A DNA stretch of 44,140 nt from an uncultured Prochlorococcus sp. (lineage in GTDB: Bacteria; Cyanobacteriota; Cyanobacteriia; PCC-6307; Cyanobiaceae), in contig CACJAC010000007.1 of NCBI GenBank assembly GCA_902591275.1, positions 1-44,140 on the forward strand. The letters are read 5' to 3'. Made by a program: the position numbers and the translations under genes. The notes under the pieces were generated by a model. It was not told the origin of the DNA, ran no database searches, and was given only the letters and a program-made list of their open reading frames with translations. Of this stretch, positions 1 through 10,178 are shown in pieces (position 1 is the first letter of the stretch; every line of letters begins with the position of its first letter).

Positions 1-851
1 ATTTTTATCTGACTCATTACTTGAGCTAGACGATCATGAGAGGCCATGATAGAAAAATTATTTTTTGATTTATAGAACATTAGATTAGTATCATCGGAAA
101 TTAATTTTATAGACTCTTCACAAAATCCTTTTGGACAATTAATCCCTGTGCCGACTGCAGTTCCTCCCAGAGGTAAGAAATACAATTCATTCAAACTCAT
201 AATAATTGCATTCTCAGCATCTTTAAGTTGCTCTGACCATCCTGATATTTCTTGCCCAAAAGTAAGGGGAACTGCATCTTGAAAATGGGTTCTTCCTATC
301 TTTATAAGGTATTTCCATTCTTCACTTTTTTTATCAAGGATCATAGTAAGTTCCCTGATCGTTGGGACTAAATTTTTGATTATTTCATTAACAACAGATA
401 TTTGAATAGCGGCAGGAAAAGTGTCATTAGTTGACTGAGATTTATTTACATCATCATTCGGATGAATTGGTTGATGGCAACCAAGCTCTGAATTGGTTTT
501 TAAAGCTGCAATATTTGAAATTACCTCATTAACATTCATATTTGTTTGCGTACCACTACCTGTTTGCCAAACCTTTAAGGGAAACTGTGAATCGTGAAGC
601 CCATCAAGTATTTCCGTACATGCCTCTACAATTAAATCTTTTTTCCTTTTATCTATTAAACCTAAATTGAAATTCGCAATTGAAGCAGCTTTTTTTATGA
701 GGGTGAGTGAATAAATTAACTCAATTGGAATTAATTCTTCTCCAATAGAAAAATTTATTATCGATCTTTGTGTTTGAGCACCCCACAAAGCTTCCATGGG
801 AACCTCTATTGTTCCCATACTATCTTTTTCAATCCTAAAGTTTTTTGTCAT
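1..851 (-). CDS. fumC: Fumarate hydratase class II, N-terminal part (cut by window start)
   Basis: Interconverts fumarate and malate in the cytosol. Only about the first 283 codons are in the window; the C-terminus, with the GSS-x-MP signature, lies beyond base 1. Reading the complement from ATG at 851 gives the family blocks in order: KIGRTHFQDAVP, HPNDDVNKSQSTNDTFP and SGTQTNMNVNEV, all active-site segments of class II fumarases. It runs in the same direction as purB, which ends 48 bases upstream, so the two may share transcripts. Both belong to the aspartase/fumarase superfamily. No sign of damage in the visible part. Confidence 0.95.
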   Translation of the reverse strand, partial: MTKNFRIEKDSMGTIEVPMEALWGAQTQRSIINFSIGEELIPIELIYSLTLIKKAASIANFNLGLIDKRKKDLIVEACTEILDGLHDSQFPLKVWQTGSGTQTNMNVNEVISNIAALKTNSELGCHQPIHPNDDVNKSQSTNDTFPAAIQISVVNEIIKNLVPTIRELTMILDKKSEEWKYLIKIGRTHFQDAVPLTFGQEISGWSEQLKDAENAIIMSLNELYFLPLGGTAVGTGINCPKGFCEESIKLISDDTNLMFYKSKNNFSIMASHDRLAQVMSQIK

Positions 852-899
852 TATTCCTCTGAAAACACTGGTTTAACTTAGATAAGGTTTTCAGTAATC

Positions 900-2195
900 C
901 TAGATACCTAACTTCTCCCATATTACACTTAAATTATTCAGGTGAATTGAAGGATTAAAACATTCTTCTAAGTCACTTTGATCAATAAAATTCATTATTT
1001 CCTTATCTCTCTCTATATTTTGTTTGAAATTCCCATTCTGAGTATTCCAGGCTTGATGCGCATTTTTTTGTACTAAGCTATAAGCTTTTTCTCTTGAAAA
1101 GCCCTTCTCTACAAGCAAAAGTAAAACTTTCTGACTAAAGATTACACCACCATATATATTTAAATTTTTGAGCATATTCTTTGGATAAACTTCCAAATTG
1201 CTTACTATATCTTTCATTTCCCTGAGCATAAAATGCAAGCAGATTGATACGTCAGGTAGCATGATACGTTCATTTGAGCTATGGCTTATATCTCTTTCGT
1301 GCCAAAGTGGAACATTTTCCAGTGCTGTTAAGACGTAACTCCTCAAAATTCTTGCTAAACCACTTACTCTTTCACTTCGAATAGGATTTCTTTTATGAGG
1401 CATGGCAGAACTTCCTTTTTGCCCTTTTGTAAAGCCCTCCTCAACTTCTAAAACATCAGTTCTTTGTAAATTTCTTATTTCAGTTGCGAATCTATCTAAA
1501 GAAGCGCCTACTAATGCAATAGTTTGCACATATTCTGCATGTCTGTCTCTCGATATAACCTGCGTACTTGCTGTATCTGGTTTTAAGCCTAGTAAATCAC
1601 AAGTTATTTGTTCTACTTTGGGATTCGTATTAGCGTAAGTTCCCATTGCACCACTGATTTGCCCAATTGCTACAGATTCTTTCAGTGTTAACAATCTTTT
1701 TTTGTTCCTTATTATTTCTGCTAACCATCCAGCAAGTTTAAACCCGAAGGAAATTGGCTCCCCATGAATTGCATGTGATCTGCCAATCATTAATGTATTT
1801 TTATGCTTCCTTGCTAATAATCTGACTTCATTTTCTAATTTCTCAATTTCTTCTAATAACAATTCGCAAGAGTCTTTTAACTGAAGAGATAAGCCAGTAT
1901 CAAGTACATCACTACTGGTCATGCCAACATGTATGTATCTTCCAGAATCTCCTACAAATTCATTAACACTAGTAAGAAATGCTATGACATCATGTTTAAC
2001 TTCTTTCTCAATTTCTGTAATTCTATATTCATCAAACTTTGCATTTGAACGTATCTCTTTCATGGCATTCTCAGGAATTTTCCCCAGGGAAAAATTTGCT
2101 TCACATGCAGCTATTTCAACTTTAAGCCAACTCTGGAATTTTGCGCTATCAGTCCAGATTTTCCCCATTTCGGGTAATGTGTAACGCTCGATCAC
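900..2195 (-). CDS. purB: Adenylosuccinate lyase
   Basis: Cleaves SAICAR and adenylosuccinate, releasing fumarate, in purine synthesis. It has 431 residues, the usual length. The superfamily signature GSSAMPHKRNP is near residue 265 (flexible signature loop), HVGMTSSDVLDT near 90 and GRSHAIHGEP near 140 (catalytic His region). The start is GTG at 2195 (MIERYTLPEMG), the normal N-terminus of short purB proteins. The fumarate it releases is the substrate of the FumC encoded next downstream on the same strand; that functional link is inference. Confidence 0.96.
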   Translation of the reverse strand: MIERYTLPEMGKIWTDSAKFQSWLKVEIAACEANFSLGKIPENAMKEIRSNAKFDEYRITEIEKEVKHDVIAFLTSVNEFVGDSGRYIHVGMTSSDVLDTGLSLQLKDSCELLLEEIEKLENEVRLLARKHKNTLMIGRSHAIHGEPISFGFKLAGWLAEIIRNKKRLLTLKESVAIGQISGAMGTYANTNPKVEQITCDLLGLKPDTASTQVISRDRHAEYVQTIALVGASLDRFATEIRNLQRTDVLEVEEGFTKGQKGSSAMPHKRNPIRSERVSGLARILRSYVLTALENVPLWHERDISHSSNERIMLPDVSICLHFMLREMKDIVSNLEVYPKNMLKNLNIYGGVIFSQKVLLLLVEKGFSREKAYSLVQKNAHQAWNTQNGNFKQNIERDKEIMNFIDQSDLEECFNPSIHLNNLSVIWEKLGI

Positions 2196-2260
2196 AATTT
2201 TTATTAATTATCAATTTAAACTTTATAACCAAAATCGAATTATTGCTCTATACCTTAAAG

Positions 2261-2338
2261 ATGTACTTGCCATTGAACATATTTGCCTGGCTATTATTTT
2301 CTTATGTAACATTTTTCTGGCTGATTAAGAAAGCTTAA
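2261..2338 (+). CDS. Possible 25-aa single-span membrane peptide
   Basis: An ATG at 2261 opens a 25-codon frame (MYLPLNIFAWLLF...), almost entirely one hydrophobic segment ending in KKA. The frame can be read further upstream to 2141, but that part is antisense to purB and looks non-coding. No strong Shine-Dalgarno is visible. Size and layout resemble the tiny subunits of cyanobacterial photosynthetic complexes, but no specific family is recognised. It could be chance in AT-rich DNA. Confidence 0.25.
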   Translation: MYLPLNIFAWLLFSYVTFFWLIKKA

Positions 2339-2477
2339 ATATAAAAATGTTTTCATTTATTCCTTTCGTTAATAACGGGTAATTTTTTAGTTTTTATTTA
2401 AAATTGGAAGGTATAAAAGAATTTGGATCTTAATCTTGTAGAAGTTCATTATTCAGTCTTTTTTTATTGATTAATAA

Positions 2478-3282
2478 ATGATTAAAAAAAGTAGATTAGA
2501 CCTTTATCTTCTAAATAAAGGTTTATGTGAAACTCGTCAAAAAGCCCAAGGTTTAATTCTTGCGGGCAAGGTTAGAGATATCAATGGAAAAGTATTGGAT
2601 AAACCTGGACAACAAGTCTTAATTGGATCTGAATTTTTTATTGATTCCGAACCTATGTTTGTATCAAGGGGCGGCGAAAAATTATTGGAGGCATTTAAAA
2701 AACTTGAAATTAAAGTAAAAGATAAAATATGTATTGACGCAGGAATCTCTACTGGGGGATTTACTGATTGCTTATTGCAACAAGGAGCAAAGTTAGTTTA
2801 TGGGATTGATGTTGGTTATGGACAGACTGCATGGAAGATTAGAAATAATCCCAAAGTCATACTTTTTGAACGAACTAATATTCGAAATTTAAAACCTGCT
2901 GATCTTTTATCTAGAAGTAATGAATTACCAAATTTTGTGGTTGCTGATTTGTCTTTTATTTCATTAAAGTTAGTTTTTAAATCTATTGGTACCTTATTAG
3001 AAGGTGATTGTATTGAGGGAATATTTTTAATTAAACCCCAATTTGAGGTGGGTAAAGAAAAAGTCAGTAAAGGTGGTGTTGTTCGCAATCCTAAATTCCA
3101 TACTGAGGCTATAGAGTCTGTAATTTGTGCTGCTGAGAATTTTCAATGGACCATAAAGAATTTGATAGCTTCTCCTCTAGTAGGTCCTGCTGGAAATCAT
3201 GAATATCTAGCCTGGATGACCTTAGGAAGTCAATCAAATAAAAGGATTGATAGTGAATATATAAAAAAATTAGTAAAAGAAA

Positions 3283-3290
<8 letters not shown>
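2478..3290 (+). CDS. tlyA: TlyA-family rRNA 2'-O-methyltransferase (S4 + FtsJ-like domains)
   Basis: Predicted SAM-dependent rRNA ribose methyltransferase, often labelled hemolysin A. It has 270 residues. An N-terminal S4 RNA-binding domain covers about 1-60 (SRLDLYLLNKGL, then AGKVRDINGK). A Rossmann methyltransferase domain follows: VSRGGEKLLEAF, then the SAM-binding DAGISTGGFTDCLLQ, then VADLSFISLK and LIKPQFEVGK, which contain the D and K of the FtsJ-type catalytic set. It is convergent with glnB, and the two stop codons lie inside one palindrome. Classical TlyA acts on 16S and 23S rRNA; the target here is not determined. Confidence 0.9.
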
Positions 3291-3654
<364 letters not shown>

Positions 3655-3900
3655 TTAATTGTTTTTTGGGAAAACATCCAACATTGAAATATCAGAAAAA
3701 CATTTAATATCAAGGCCTGCATTGGTGGCGTCTTCAATTAATAGTTGAGAATTTTCTTTAGAAATTATTACTGTACTATTTGACAAAGCTTCCCACTGAT
3801 CATCCTCAAAGTGTGTTTGAAGCCATAACATTCCAAATGCGCTTTTTGGTTGAAGGGATTTATTTAAATTGTTATCGATAGTTATTAAACAAATGTCCAT
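3655..3900 (-). CDS. Conserved small protein, unknown, upstream of glnB
   Basis: 81 residues (MDICLITIDNNLNKSLQPKS...), no membrane segment, no recognised motif; Trp-rich in the middle (MLWLQTHFEDDQWEAL). ATG start. It sits 24 bases upstream of glnB on the same strand with no visible terminator between, so it is likely co-transcribed. I do not recognise the family; the context suggests, without proving, a nitrogen-related role. Confidence 0.75.
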   Translation of the reverse strand: MDICLITIDNNLNKSLQPKSAFGMLWLQTHFEDDQWEALSNSTVIISKENSQLLIEDATNAGLDIKCFSDISMLDVFPKNN

Positions 3901-3952
3901 TAATTTTACATTTAACTAAACACATATAACCCCTTTAACCGACATTATGAAT

Positions 3953-3966
3953 GTTATAGATGATAC
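3953..3966 (-). promoter_or_regulatory. Candidate NtcA-binding site ahead of the 81-aa gene and glnB
   Basis: On the complement the sequence reads GTATCATCTATAAC, i.e. GTA-N8-AAC, one mismatch from the NtcA consensus GTA-N8-TAC. About 23 bases further on is TTATAT, a plausible -10 in the spacing used at class II NtcA-activated promoters. The gene start at 3900 follows. Seen: motif and spacing. Inferred: NtcA control. Confidence 0.4.
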
Positions 3967-4078
3967 AAAAATAAAATTTAAAGGCTTTTGACTTATTCAA
4001 TTGTAATACTTAAGCTTTTTGAGGTTTTTGCAGATTTTGATCTTTTTATATAGGTTTAATAAATATGTTCTTTTAAAA

Positions 4079-4489
4079 ATGAGTATAGCTAAATCAGATG
4101 ATTCTACGCAAAGACCTCTTTATGGTGAGAGAATTATAGATGAATCAAAAATAATTTGTTTCGAGAATCCGAATAAGAAAAGAATTTATGAAATTTCTAT
4201 CCAATTACCTGAATTTACCTGTAAATGCCCTTTTTCTGGTTATCCAGATTTTGCAAAGCTAAATATTATTTATCAACCTAATTTGAGGGTCTATGAGTTG
4301 AAGTCTTTAAAGCTATATATTAATAATTTTAGAGATATAAAGATATCACATGAGGAAGTTGTTAATAGAATTATGGATGATTTAGTGAATGAGGGCTCGC
4401 CTCACTGGATACATTTAAATGCTGCATTTAACCCCAGAGGAAATGTTTCTATGCAGTTAGATATTTTTAGCGGACAGAAAAAAAATTAA
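4079..4489 (+). CDS. queF: NADPH-dependent 7-cyano-7-deazaguanine reductase (QueF, type I)
   Basis: Reduces preQ0 to preQ1 in queuosine synthesis. It has 136 residues from ATG at 4079 ([16 protein letters not shown]), the length of unimodular QueF; a longer frame from 4019 exists but its extra 20 residues are hydrophobic filler. The catalytic Cys is C50 in [15 protein letters not shown] and the partner Asp is D57. The QueF substrate motif appears as [15 protein letters not shown]. The C-terminal part shows [16 protein letters not shown]. It converges with ccs1, overlapping its stop by 4 bases. Confidence 0.93.
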   Translation: MSIAKSDDSTQRPLYGERIIDESKIICFENPNKKRIYEISIQLPEFTCKCPFSGYPDFAKLNIIYQPNLRVYELKSLKLYINNFRDIKISHEEVVNRIMDDLVNEGSPHWIHLNAAFNPRGNVSMQLDIFSGQKKN

Positions 4490-5772
4490 AAATTTTTTAT
4501 TTCTTCTGATAATTTAAAAAATTCTTTTTTGAAACCAACTAGATTTTTATTGCTAAGACCTCCAATGAATAGCTTTTGTGATTCATTATCTACAAGAATC
4601 CATAATTGGGTTGTCGGAATAAGACTTATTATTGTTCCAAAAATTATTAAAATAAATGAAAAGTATATAAACGGTATAGAAGGATCATTTTTTATTATTA
4701 ATCCACTACTGGGGATTATTTTTTTCAGAGAGACTTTTGAAGAGTTAACTTCTAAAGGATTGTCATTAATATATAGATTATTACCGGAAAAATTTTCTGT
4801 ATTGGAAATTTTAAGTGGACCATTTTCATTATCTATTGTTAAAAGGAAATTTTTTTTAGTCTCTGATCCTAATTCAACTAAAACTCCCCAAACTTGATTG
4901 CCGATTTCGGGAATCAACTTTAATTGTAATTGATAAAGGATATTATCTATTTCTAAAACAACATTAGATATTGCCCAATCAGCTTGATAAATAGTTAATC
5001 CTTTAAACCTAATTGGGTGATTAACTTTAGCGGTTTTTATTTCATTTAAATTTAGATCTTCAGAAGAAAAAATTAACTTTGAAATAAATTGTTTTGGTAT
5101 ACCATCACTTTCTCTTTTTATAGAAAAATCGCCTAATTTTATATTGGTTTTTGAGTTTGTGCTCTCATTAACAAGATCCAAACTTTCTCCAGGCAGTAAA
5201 TATTGTTCTTTTGATTGACTTGTAAAACTTCCATATGCTGAACCTATAAGTAAGACTATTAATCCTATATGTACAACTAAAGGTCCTATTTTTCCAATTA
5301 AACCTCTTCTTGCAGAGATGTGACTTTTAAATTTGTATGTTTTCCATCCTTTTTTTTTAAGTAATAAATCTACTTTTGATATATGGTCTCCATCTTGATT
5401 GAGTGGGTGACTTGAAGTTAATTGCAGATTGCTGAATTTTTTTTTGCTCTTGTATTCGATCCACTTTAACGAAGCTTTTAATGAAGGGATTTGCCTCCTG
5501 AAACTACAAGCTGCTAGGGAAACGCAAAGAAGAATTAATGTAAGTAAAAACCAAAAGCTTGTATATATATGATCCAATTGAAGTTTTAAGACTTTTTCTC
5601 CATCTAAAAATCCAAAAATGGGAGAATTATCGAAATTATCAATGTAGAATTTATTATTACTACCTTGAGGTATAAAAGTACCTATGCCACTGGTAATAGC
5701 TATGAAAATAATCAGTGATATTGCGAATCTTAAACTTGATATTTTTAAAATTAGACTCTTAAAAATAATCAT
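4486..5772 (-). CDS. ccs1: Cytochrome c biogenesis protein Ccs1/ResB
   Basis: Membrane part of the system II cytochrome c maturation machinery; with CcsA it carries haem to apocytochromes on the lumen side. It has 428 residues. Hydrophobic segments lie near 10-30, 70-95 and 160-185 ([20 protein letters not shown]), then a long soluble lumenal domain of about 180 residues, then a last span near 365-390. This topology is that of Ccs1/ResB. It starts immediately after the ccdA stop codon, so the two are translationally linked. Confidence 0.93.
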   Translation of the reverse strand: MIIFKSLILKISSLRFAISLIIFIAITSGIGTFIPQGSNNKFYIDNFDNSPIFGFLDGEKVLKLQLDHIYTSFWFLLTLILLCVSLAACSFRRQIPSLKASLKWIEYKSKKKFSNLQLTSSHPLNQDGDHISKVDLLLKKKGWKTYKFKSHISARRGLIGKIGPLVVHIGLIVLLIGSAYGSFTSQSKEQYLLPGESLDLVNESTNSKTNIKLGDFSIKRESDGIPKQFISKLIFSSEDLNLNEIKTAKVNHPIRFKGLTIYQADWAISNVVLEIDNILYQLQLKLIPEIGNQVWGVLVELGSETKKNFLLTIDNENGPLKISNTENFSGNNLYINDNPLEVNSSKVSLKKIIPSSGLIIKNDPSIPFIYFSFILIIFGTIISLIPTTQLWILVDNESQKLFIGGLSNKNLVGFKKEFFKLSEEIKNF

Positions 5773-6429
5773 TTAAATCCAATTTGAAAATAAATTTAAT
5801 AATCCTAGTGCGACTAAAAATATCCCACTTAAGGTGGGAATTATTTGACTAAATTTTCTAAGCTCTAAAAATTTTTTTAAGTTTTCTGCAGTGGCTCCCG
5901 CAATGATTAATGGAGTAACCTGGCCTATTCCAAAGAAAAATAAAAAAATAATTGAGATTACAGGGTTTTTAGCTTGCGATACCCAAGCCAGAAGAGTTGC
6001 TAAAACTGGAGTAATGCAAGGTGAAGAGGCTAGTCCAAAAGTAGTCCCTATTGTAAAAGGTGCTATTAGGGATGGTATTTTGTCTTCTATTAATTTTAGA
6101 TCAGGTCCATTCGGAAACTGAAACTTTAGAATTCCTAATAAATTTAAACCCATTATAATTGCTATTAGGGCAACAATTGAAGTGTAATAAGATGGAATTT
6201 GCCCATATATTTTTCCTAAGAATCCACTCGCAGCACCCAATGCTACCAGCGAAAAAACTACTCCTCCTGAAAAACTAATAAGTTTAAATTTATTTTTCTC
6301 TGTTCCTCCTATATAAGCAATTGTTACTGGAAGTAATGATAATGAGCATGGTCCAAGACTTGTTAAAAGTCCTGCGCTAAAAACCAAAAATATAGTAAGT
6401 GGACCAGGACTATTAAGACCATTCTGCAT
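5773..6429 (-). CDS. ccdA: Thiol-disulfide transporter CcdA
   Basis: Moves reducing equivalents across the thylakoid or plasma membrane to keep apocytochrome c cysteines reduced. It has 218 residues and about six membrane spans. The redox pair is C28 (TSLGPCSLSLLPV) and C138 (LASSPCITPVLAT), each in the proline-flanked setting of the DsbD/CcdA core. Start ATG at 6429. The stop codon abuts the ATG of ccs1, giving a ccdA-ccs1 unit, as is common in cyanobacteria. Confidence 0.95.
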   Translation of the reverse strand: MQNGLNSPGPLTIFLVFSAGLLTSLGPCSLSLLPVTIAYIGGTEKNKFKLISFSGGVVFSLVALGAASGFLGKIYGQIPSYYTSIVALIAIIMGLNLLGILKFQFPNGPDLKLIEDKIPSLIAPFTIGTTFGLASSPCITPVLATLLAWVSQAKNPVISIIFLFFFGIGQVTPLIIAGATAENLKKFLELRKFSQIIPTLSGIFLVALGLLNLFSNWI

Positions 6430-6511
6430 GAGAAGATTACCCTTTTGAGATAATTCTGAAATAACTAAATTAAATGATTCGATAGCTTGACTTAGATCTT
6501 TTAAATTCTAA

Positions 6512-7747
6512 CTAATTAAGAGTCTTTCGTGTACTAATCATACCAACGAATCCTGTTGACTCTAATGAACATCTCACTAGCATCCCTGCAATAAAAAAAG
6601 ACGCTACTAAAGAATTACCACCATAACTAATGAAAGGTAGTGGTAAGCCTGTAGTAGGCATTGAACCTGTTGCTACAGCAATATGCATTATTGATTGACC
6701 TGTCAACAATACACCACATCCGATAGCAACTAATTTTGTATAGTTGTTCCTGCACTTAATGCTAATTCTTAGACATATATTAGAAAATACTGCTAAAAAT
6801 CCTAAAAATAAAGTACACCCCAACAAACCAAATTCTTCCGCAAAAATGGCAAAAATAAAATCTGTATACATGAACGGCAGATACTGTAATTTTTGTATGG
6901 AGAGTCCAAAACCTTGGCCAAATAGACCACCTGAACCTATTGCTAACAAACTCTGAACCAATTGAAATCCACTTTCCTGTTGATCGTTCCAAGGATTAAT
7001 AAATGAAGTAACTCTAAGTTTCTGATATTCGTTATTAAGGATGCTAATACATCCAGTAATAAATCCTATTGAAGCAAATGAGCAAAGAGAGCTAAGTTTT
7101 ATACCTCCACATAAACCCATTACCCAAAGAAGAATTCCGGTTAATGATGCAGTACTTAAATTAGGCTGTTTTAGTATTAATAAAATCAATAAACCAAAAG
7201 ATATTATTGAAATTAATTTTTTATCATTCTTTACTAGATTCCAATGAGCGAAAAGGTTAGAAGCTTCTAGAATTAGAAAGGGTTTAATTAATTCAGATGG
7301 CTGCAGACGTAAATTGCCAAGCACTAGCCATCTTGAAGATCCATTAACTGTAATTCCCGCAAAATTGGTAAGGAAAATCAAAAAGAATAAAATATAAAAA
7401 ATAATTTTTGAAAACTTTAATAGATTTCTAATATTTGTATTAAGAACGAAATAAAAGAGACCTATTCCTGGAATTGACCAAATAATTTGTTTTTTTAAGA
7501 AGTAAGCCCAATTGCCCATTTCCCTACTAGCAACCCACCAACTTGATGATCCTAGAATGCATATTCCTAATATTGACCAAATTCCAATGAGGACAACCAG
7601 AATTTTTGCCTCATTAGGCCATATCGTCCAAGGCAAGGGCAATATAGACTCTGTTAAATTGTTTAGATTTTTTATGTAATTAGAACTAAAGGTTTTTTTT
7701 CTTTTAGAAATTCTTTTATATTTTATTTTTTCTTGACTTATCTCCAA
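6512..7747 (-). CDS. ftsW: Septal peptidoglycan polymerase FtsW (SEDS family)
   Basis: SEDS glycosyltransferase that polymerises lipid II at the division site. It has 411 residues, a cytosolic basic N-terminus of about 45 residues and about ten membrane spans. Signature blocks: GSSRWLVLGNLRLQPSELIK, then NPWNDQQESGFQLVQSL and PTTGLPLPFISYGGNSL near the C-terminus. The last block and the extended N-terminus favour FtsW over RodA. It is divergent from the ATPase operon, with 267 bases between. Confidence 0.93.
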   Translation of the reverse strand: MEISQEKIKYKRISKRKKTFSSNYIKNLNNLTESILPLPWTIWPNEAKILVVLIGIWSILGICILGSSSWWVASREMGNWAYFLKKQIIWSIPGIGLFYFVLNTNIRNLLKFSKIIFYILFFLIFLTNFAGITVNGSSRWLVLGNLRLQPSELIKPFLILEASNLFAHWNLVKNDKKLISIISFGLLILLILKQPNLSTASLTGILLWVMGLCGGIKLSSLCSFASIGFITGCISILNNEYQKLRVTSFINPWNDQQESGFQLVQSLLAIGSGGLFGQGFGLSIQKLQYLPFMYTDFIFAIFAEEFGLLGCTLFLGFLAVFSNICLRISIKCRNNYTKLVAIGCGVLLTGQSIMHIAVATGSMPTTGLPLPFISYGGNSLVASFFIAGMLVRCSLESTGFVGMISTRKTLN

Positions 7748-7946
7748 TTTTTTAGATGTATATGTACTATTGAGACGTTGAATTGAGATTTTGCCAAGTC
7801 TTTTATTAACGTTTTAAAGTGTTAAAGCAATTAAAAAGATGACTTTTCATAAATTTTATTTTTGAAGAATAAAGTAAAAAATGGTCTGAAGATTCATCAT
7901 AAATCTTAAGAATTAATTTTTTATAGAAAAAAACTAGCTAAAAGGC

Positions 7947-8004
7947 CCCTCTCCGTGATAGATTCCGTGAGTTTATATACTTACTTCAAATCATTCAGAG
8001 AGGG
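7947..8004 (+). promoter_or_regulatory. ATPase operon promoter/leader region with a long-range stem
   Basis: CCCTCTC (7947-7953) is complementary to GAGAGGG (7998-8004), 44 bases apart; the 3' arm is the purine-rich stretch just upstream of the atp1 ATG at 8015 and would serve as its Shine-Dalgarno. A TATATAC hexamer (7975-7981) lies between the arms and could be a -10. If transcription starts there, the 5' arm is not in the mRNA, so the stem is meaningful only for an upstream start. Confidence 0.3.
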
Positions 8005-8014
8005 TTTCTAAACT

Positions 8015-8491
8015 ATGTTCACATCAGTGGACTCAAATAGAAAAAAAATTGAGCATCCCTCTAATGAGAATGTTCAATTTCCTCAATCCCTGAATAATTC
8101 GATCATCAAAGAGAGTAAATCTGGCATTGCCAATCAAATATATAATTTGCTTTCTCAAAATGATGAATACACAAAATTGCAATTAACAATTTTTGGAATT
8201 ACTTTTATTGTTTCTATTTTATTAGCATCAATAACTGGGATTTTTCTAGGATTCACTTTTGGTTTTAGTATTTTTATAGGTGCAATTGCTGGCATTTTTT
8301 ATCTACGTTTGCTTGCCAAAAGTATAGGGAAACTTGGTAAAGAATCATCAGGTGTATCAAAATTGCAACTATTGGTTCCAGTTTGCCTCTTTATTGTTGC
8401 GAGCAAGCTAGGATCTTTGGATATTTTTCCTGCAATGATGGGTTTTTTCATTTATAAGCCATCACTCATTTTTTATTTTTCACGTTCTTAA
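8015..8491 (+). CDS. atp1: ATP synthase protein I
   Basis: First gene of the operon; a membrane assembly factor for the c-ring or Mg2+ handling, not part of the final complex. It has 158 residues: a polar N-terminus of about 60, then hydrophobic segments near 65-105 (IFGITFIVSILLASI, then FTFGFSIFIGAIAGIFY) and near 120-155. The family is recognised by position and hydrophobic pattern more than by motif. The stop is 21 bases before atpB. Confidence 0.88.
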   Translation: MFTSVDSNRKKIEHPSNENVQFPQSLNNSIIKESKSGIANQIYNLLSQNDEYTKLQLTIFGITFIVSILLASITGIFLGFTFGFSIFIGAIAGIFYLRLLAKSIGKLGKESSGVSKLQLLVPVCLFIVASKLGSLDIFPAMMGFFIYKPSLIFYFSRS

Positions 8492-8512
8492 GTAAATTTT
8501 TATTCAAAACAA

Positions 8513-9238
8513 ATGTTTTTTAATTCCTTGCTAACAAATTTTGCAGCATTAGAAGTTGGTCAACATCTTTATTGGAAAATTGGAAATATCAGACTTCATG
8601 GGCAGGTATTTTTAACATCTTGGATTTTATTAGGAGCGTTATTAGTTTTTATTTCTTTAGGAACTAAAAAAATGGAAAATGATCCTAAAGGTCTTCAAAA
8701 CTTGCTTGAGTTCCTTTGGGATTACATAAGAGATCTTGCTAGGACGCAAATAGGTGAAAAAGTTTATAGAGATTGGATGCCATTTATAGGTACTTTATTT
8801 TTATTCGTCTTTGTTAGTAATTGGGGAGGGGCTTTAATTCCTTGGAGATTGATTAAGTTACCAAGTGGAGAATTAGGAGCACCTACTGCAGATATCAATA
8901 CAACTATAGCTTTGGCTTTATTGGTTTCACTTTCTTATTTTTATGCAGGTTTAAGTAATAAGGGTTGGAGATACTTCGAATATTATGTTCACCCAACTCC
9001 GATTATGCTTCCTTTCAAGATTTTAGAGGACTTTACGAAACCTTTATCACTTTCTTTCAGGCTATTTGGAAATATTTTGGCTGATGAACTTGTTGTCGGT
9101 GTTCTAGTGTTTTTAGTTCCGCTAATTCTCCCAATCCCCGTTATGTTCCTAGGGTTATTTACTAGTGCAATTCAGGCATTGATTTTCGCAACTTTAGCGG
9201 CCTACTACATTGGAGAAGCTGTTGAAGAACATCATTAG
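8513..9238 (+). CDS. atpB: ATP synthase subunit a (Fo)
   Basis: Proton half-channel subunit of Fo, called atpI in cyanobacterial nomenclature. It has 241 residues and five to six spans. The essential arginine is in the [19 protein letters not shown] block near residue 186, and the last helix carries [21 protein letters not shown]. The N-terminus faces the lumen. A 164-base spacer with two hairpins follows before the c-subunit gene, longer than any other gap in this operon. Confidence 0.97.
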   Translation: MFFNSLLTNFAALEVGQHLYWKIGNIRLHGQVFLTSWILLGALLVFISLGTKKMENDPKGLQNLLEFLWDYIRDLARTQIGEKVYRDWMPFIGTLFLFVFVSNWGGALIPWRLIKLPSGELGAPTADINTTIALALLVSLSYFYAGLSNKGWRYFEYYVHPTPIMLPFKILEDFTKPLSLSFRLFGNILADELVVGVLVFLVPLILPIPVMFLGLFTSAIQALIFATLAAYYIGEAVEEHH

Positions 9239-9255
9239 CAGTCTTCTAATACATT

Positions 9256-9324
9256 CAGACGCTTTTACAAAGGGTCTGTAATCTGGCAAAATATCTAATC
9301 GCGTAGGTCTGAAAATATCAGACC
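9256..9324 (+). promoter_or_regulatory. Two hairpins between atpB and atpE with interchangeable arms
   Basis: Hairpin 1 (9256-9278): CAGAC-G-CTTT / AAAG-G-GTCTG with a 3-base loop and one G-G mismatch. Hairpin 2 (9306-9324): GGTCTGA / TCAGACC with a 5-base loop. Arms CAGAC and GTCTG recur in both, so arms of hairpin 1 could pair with those of hairpin 2 instead. Neither has a T-run. Likely roles are mRNA processing or protection of the c-subunit message; this is inference. Confidence 0.5.
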
Positions 9325-9384
9325 CATTCTTAAAGTAAAGGATGTCCAAGCGTGTATGACAACAAAGATTATCACAAGTATTAA

Positions 9385-9648
<264 letters not shown>

Positions 9649-9654
9649 AAGTTC

Positions 9655-9683
9655 ATATTGCTTCTTATCCTTATTAGCAATAT
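9655..9683 (+). terminator. Hairpin with T-rich tail after the c-subunit gene
   Basis: ATATTGCT pairs with AGCAATAT (8 bp, 13-base loop), followed by TTTAATTTAATTTTTT. It starts 7 bases after the atpE stop and 34 bases before atpF2. The AT-rich stem and broken T-tract suggest a partial terminator or 3' end stabiliser rather than a full stop. Confidence 0.5.
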
Positions 9684-9716
9684 TTTAATTTAATTTTTTA
9701 ACTTCAACTGAATCAT

Positions 9717-10178
9717 ATGTTGGCCTTTAATTTTTTTTGTGCTACAGAAGGTGGATTATTTGATATAAATGCCACTTTGCCACTTATGGCGATACAAGTA
9801 GTTGCGCTTACTTACATATTAAATTCTCTCTTTTTTAAGCCTGTTGGCAAAGTTGTAGAAAAAAGAGAAAAGTTTGTAAGTAATAATATTATTGAGGCCA
9901 AAAATAAACTCTCTGAGGTTAAAAAATTAGAAGCTGATTTATTAACTCAGCTTCAAAGCGCTCGTACAGAAGCCCAAAGAATTGTGAGCGAAGCTGAGAA
10001 TGAGTCTGACAAGCTTTATAAAGAAGCACTAGAACTTGCTAACAATGAAGCAAATGCTTCAAAAGAAAAAGCAAGACTAGAAATTGAAAGTCAGACGTCT
10101 GCTGCTCGTGATCAACTTTCTAAACAGGCTGATGATCTAAGCGAACTTATTGTTAATAGATTGATTCTAGAAAAATGA
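9717..10178 (+). CDS. atpF2: ATP synthase subunit b' (Fo stator)
   Basis: One of the two unlike b subunits of photosynthetic ATP synthases (atpG in cyanobacterial usage). It has 153 residues: a single membrane span near 20-40 ([20 protein letters not shown]), then a long charged coiled coil to the C-terminus rich in Ala, Glu and Lys. There is no cleavable-looking signal. The gene overlaps atpF by 4 bases (ATGA), which fits paired synthesis of the b/b' heterodimer. Confidence 0.95.
   Translation: MLAFNFFCATEGGLFDINATLPLMAIQVVALTYILNSLFFKPVGKVVEKREKFVSNNIIEAKNKLSEVKKLEADLLTQLQSARTEAQRIVSEAENESDKLYKEALELANNEANASKEKARLEIESQTSAARDQLSKQADDLSELIVNRLILEK

Noticed and set aside
1402-1638. 78-codon plus-strand frame
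   Set aside because: Antisense to the well-conserved core of purB; composition follows purB codons.
2141-2260. Upstream part of the 65-codon frame ending at 2338
   Set aside because: Antisense to the purB start; only the portion from ATG at 2261 looks coding.
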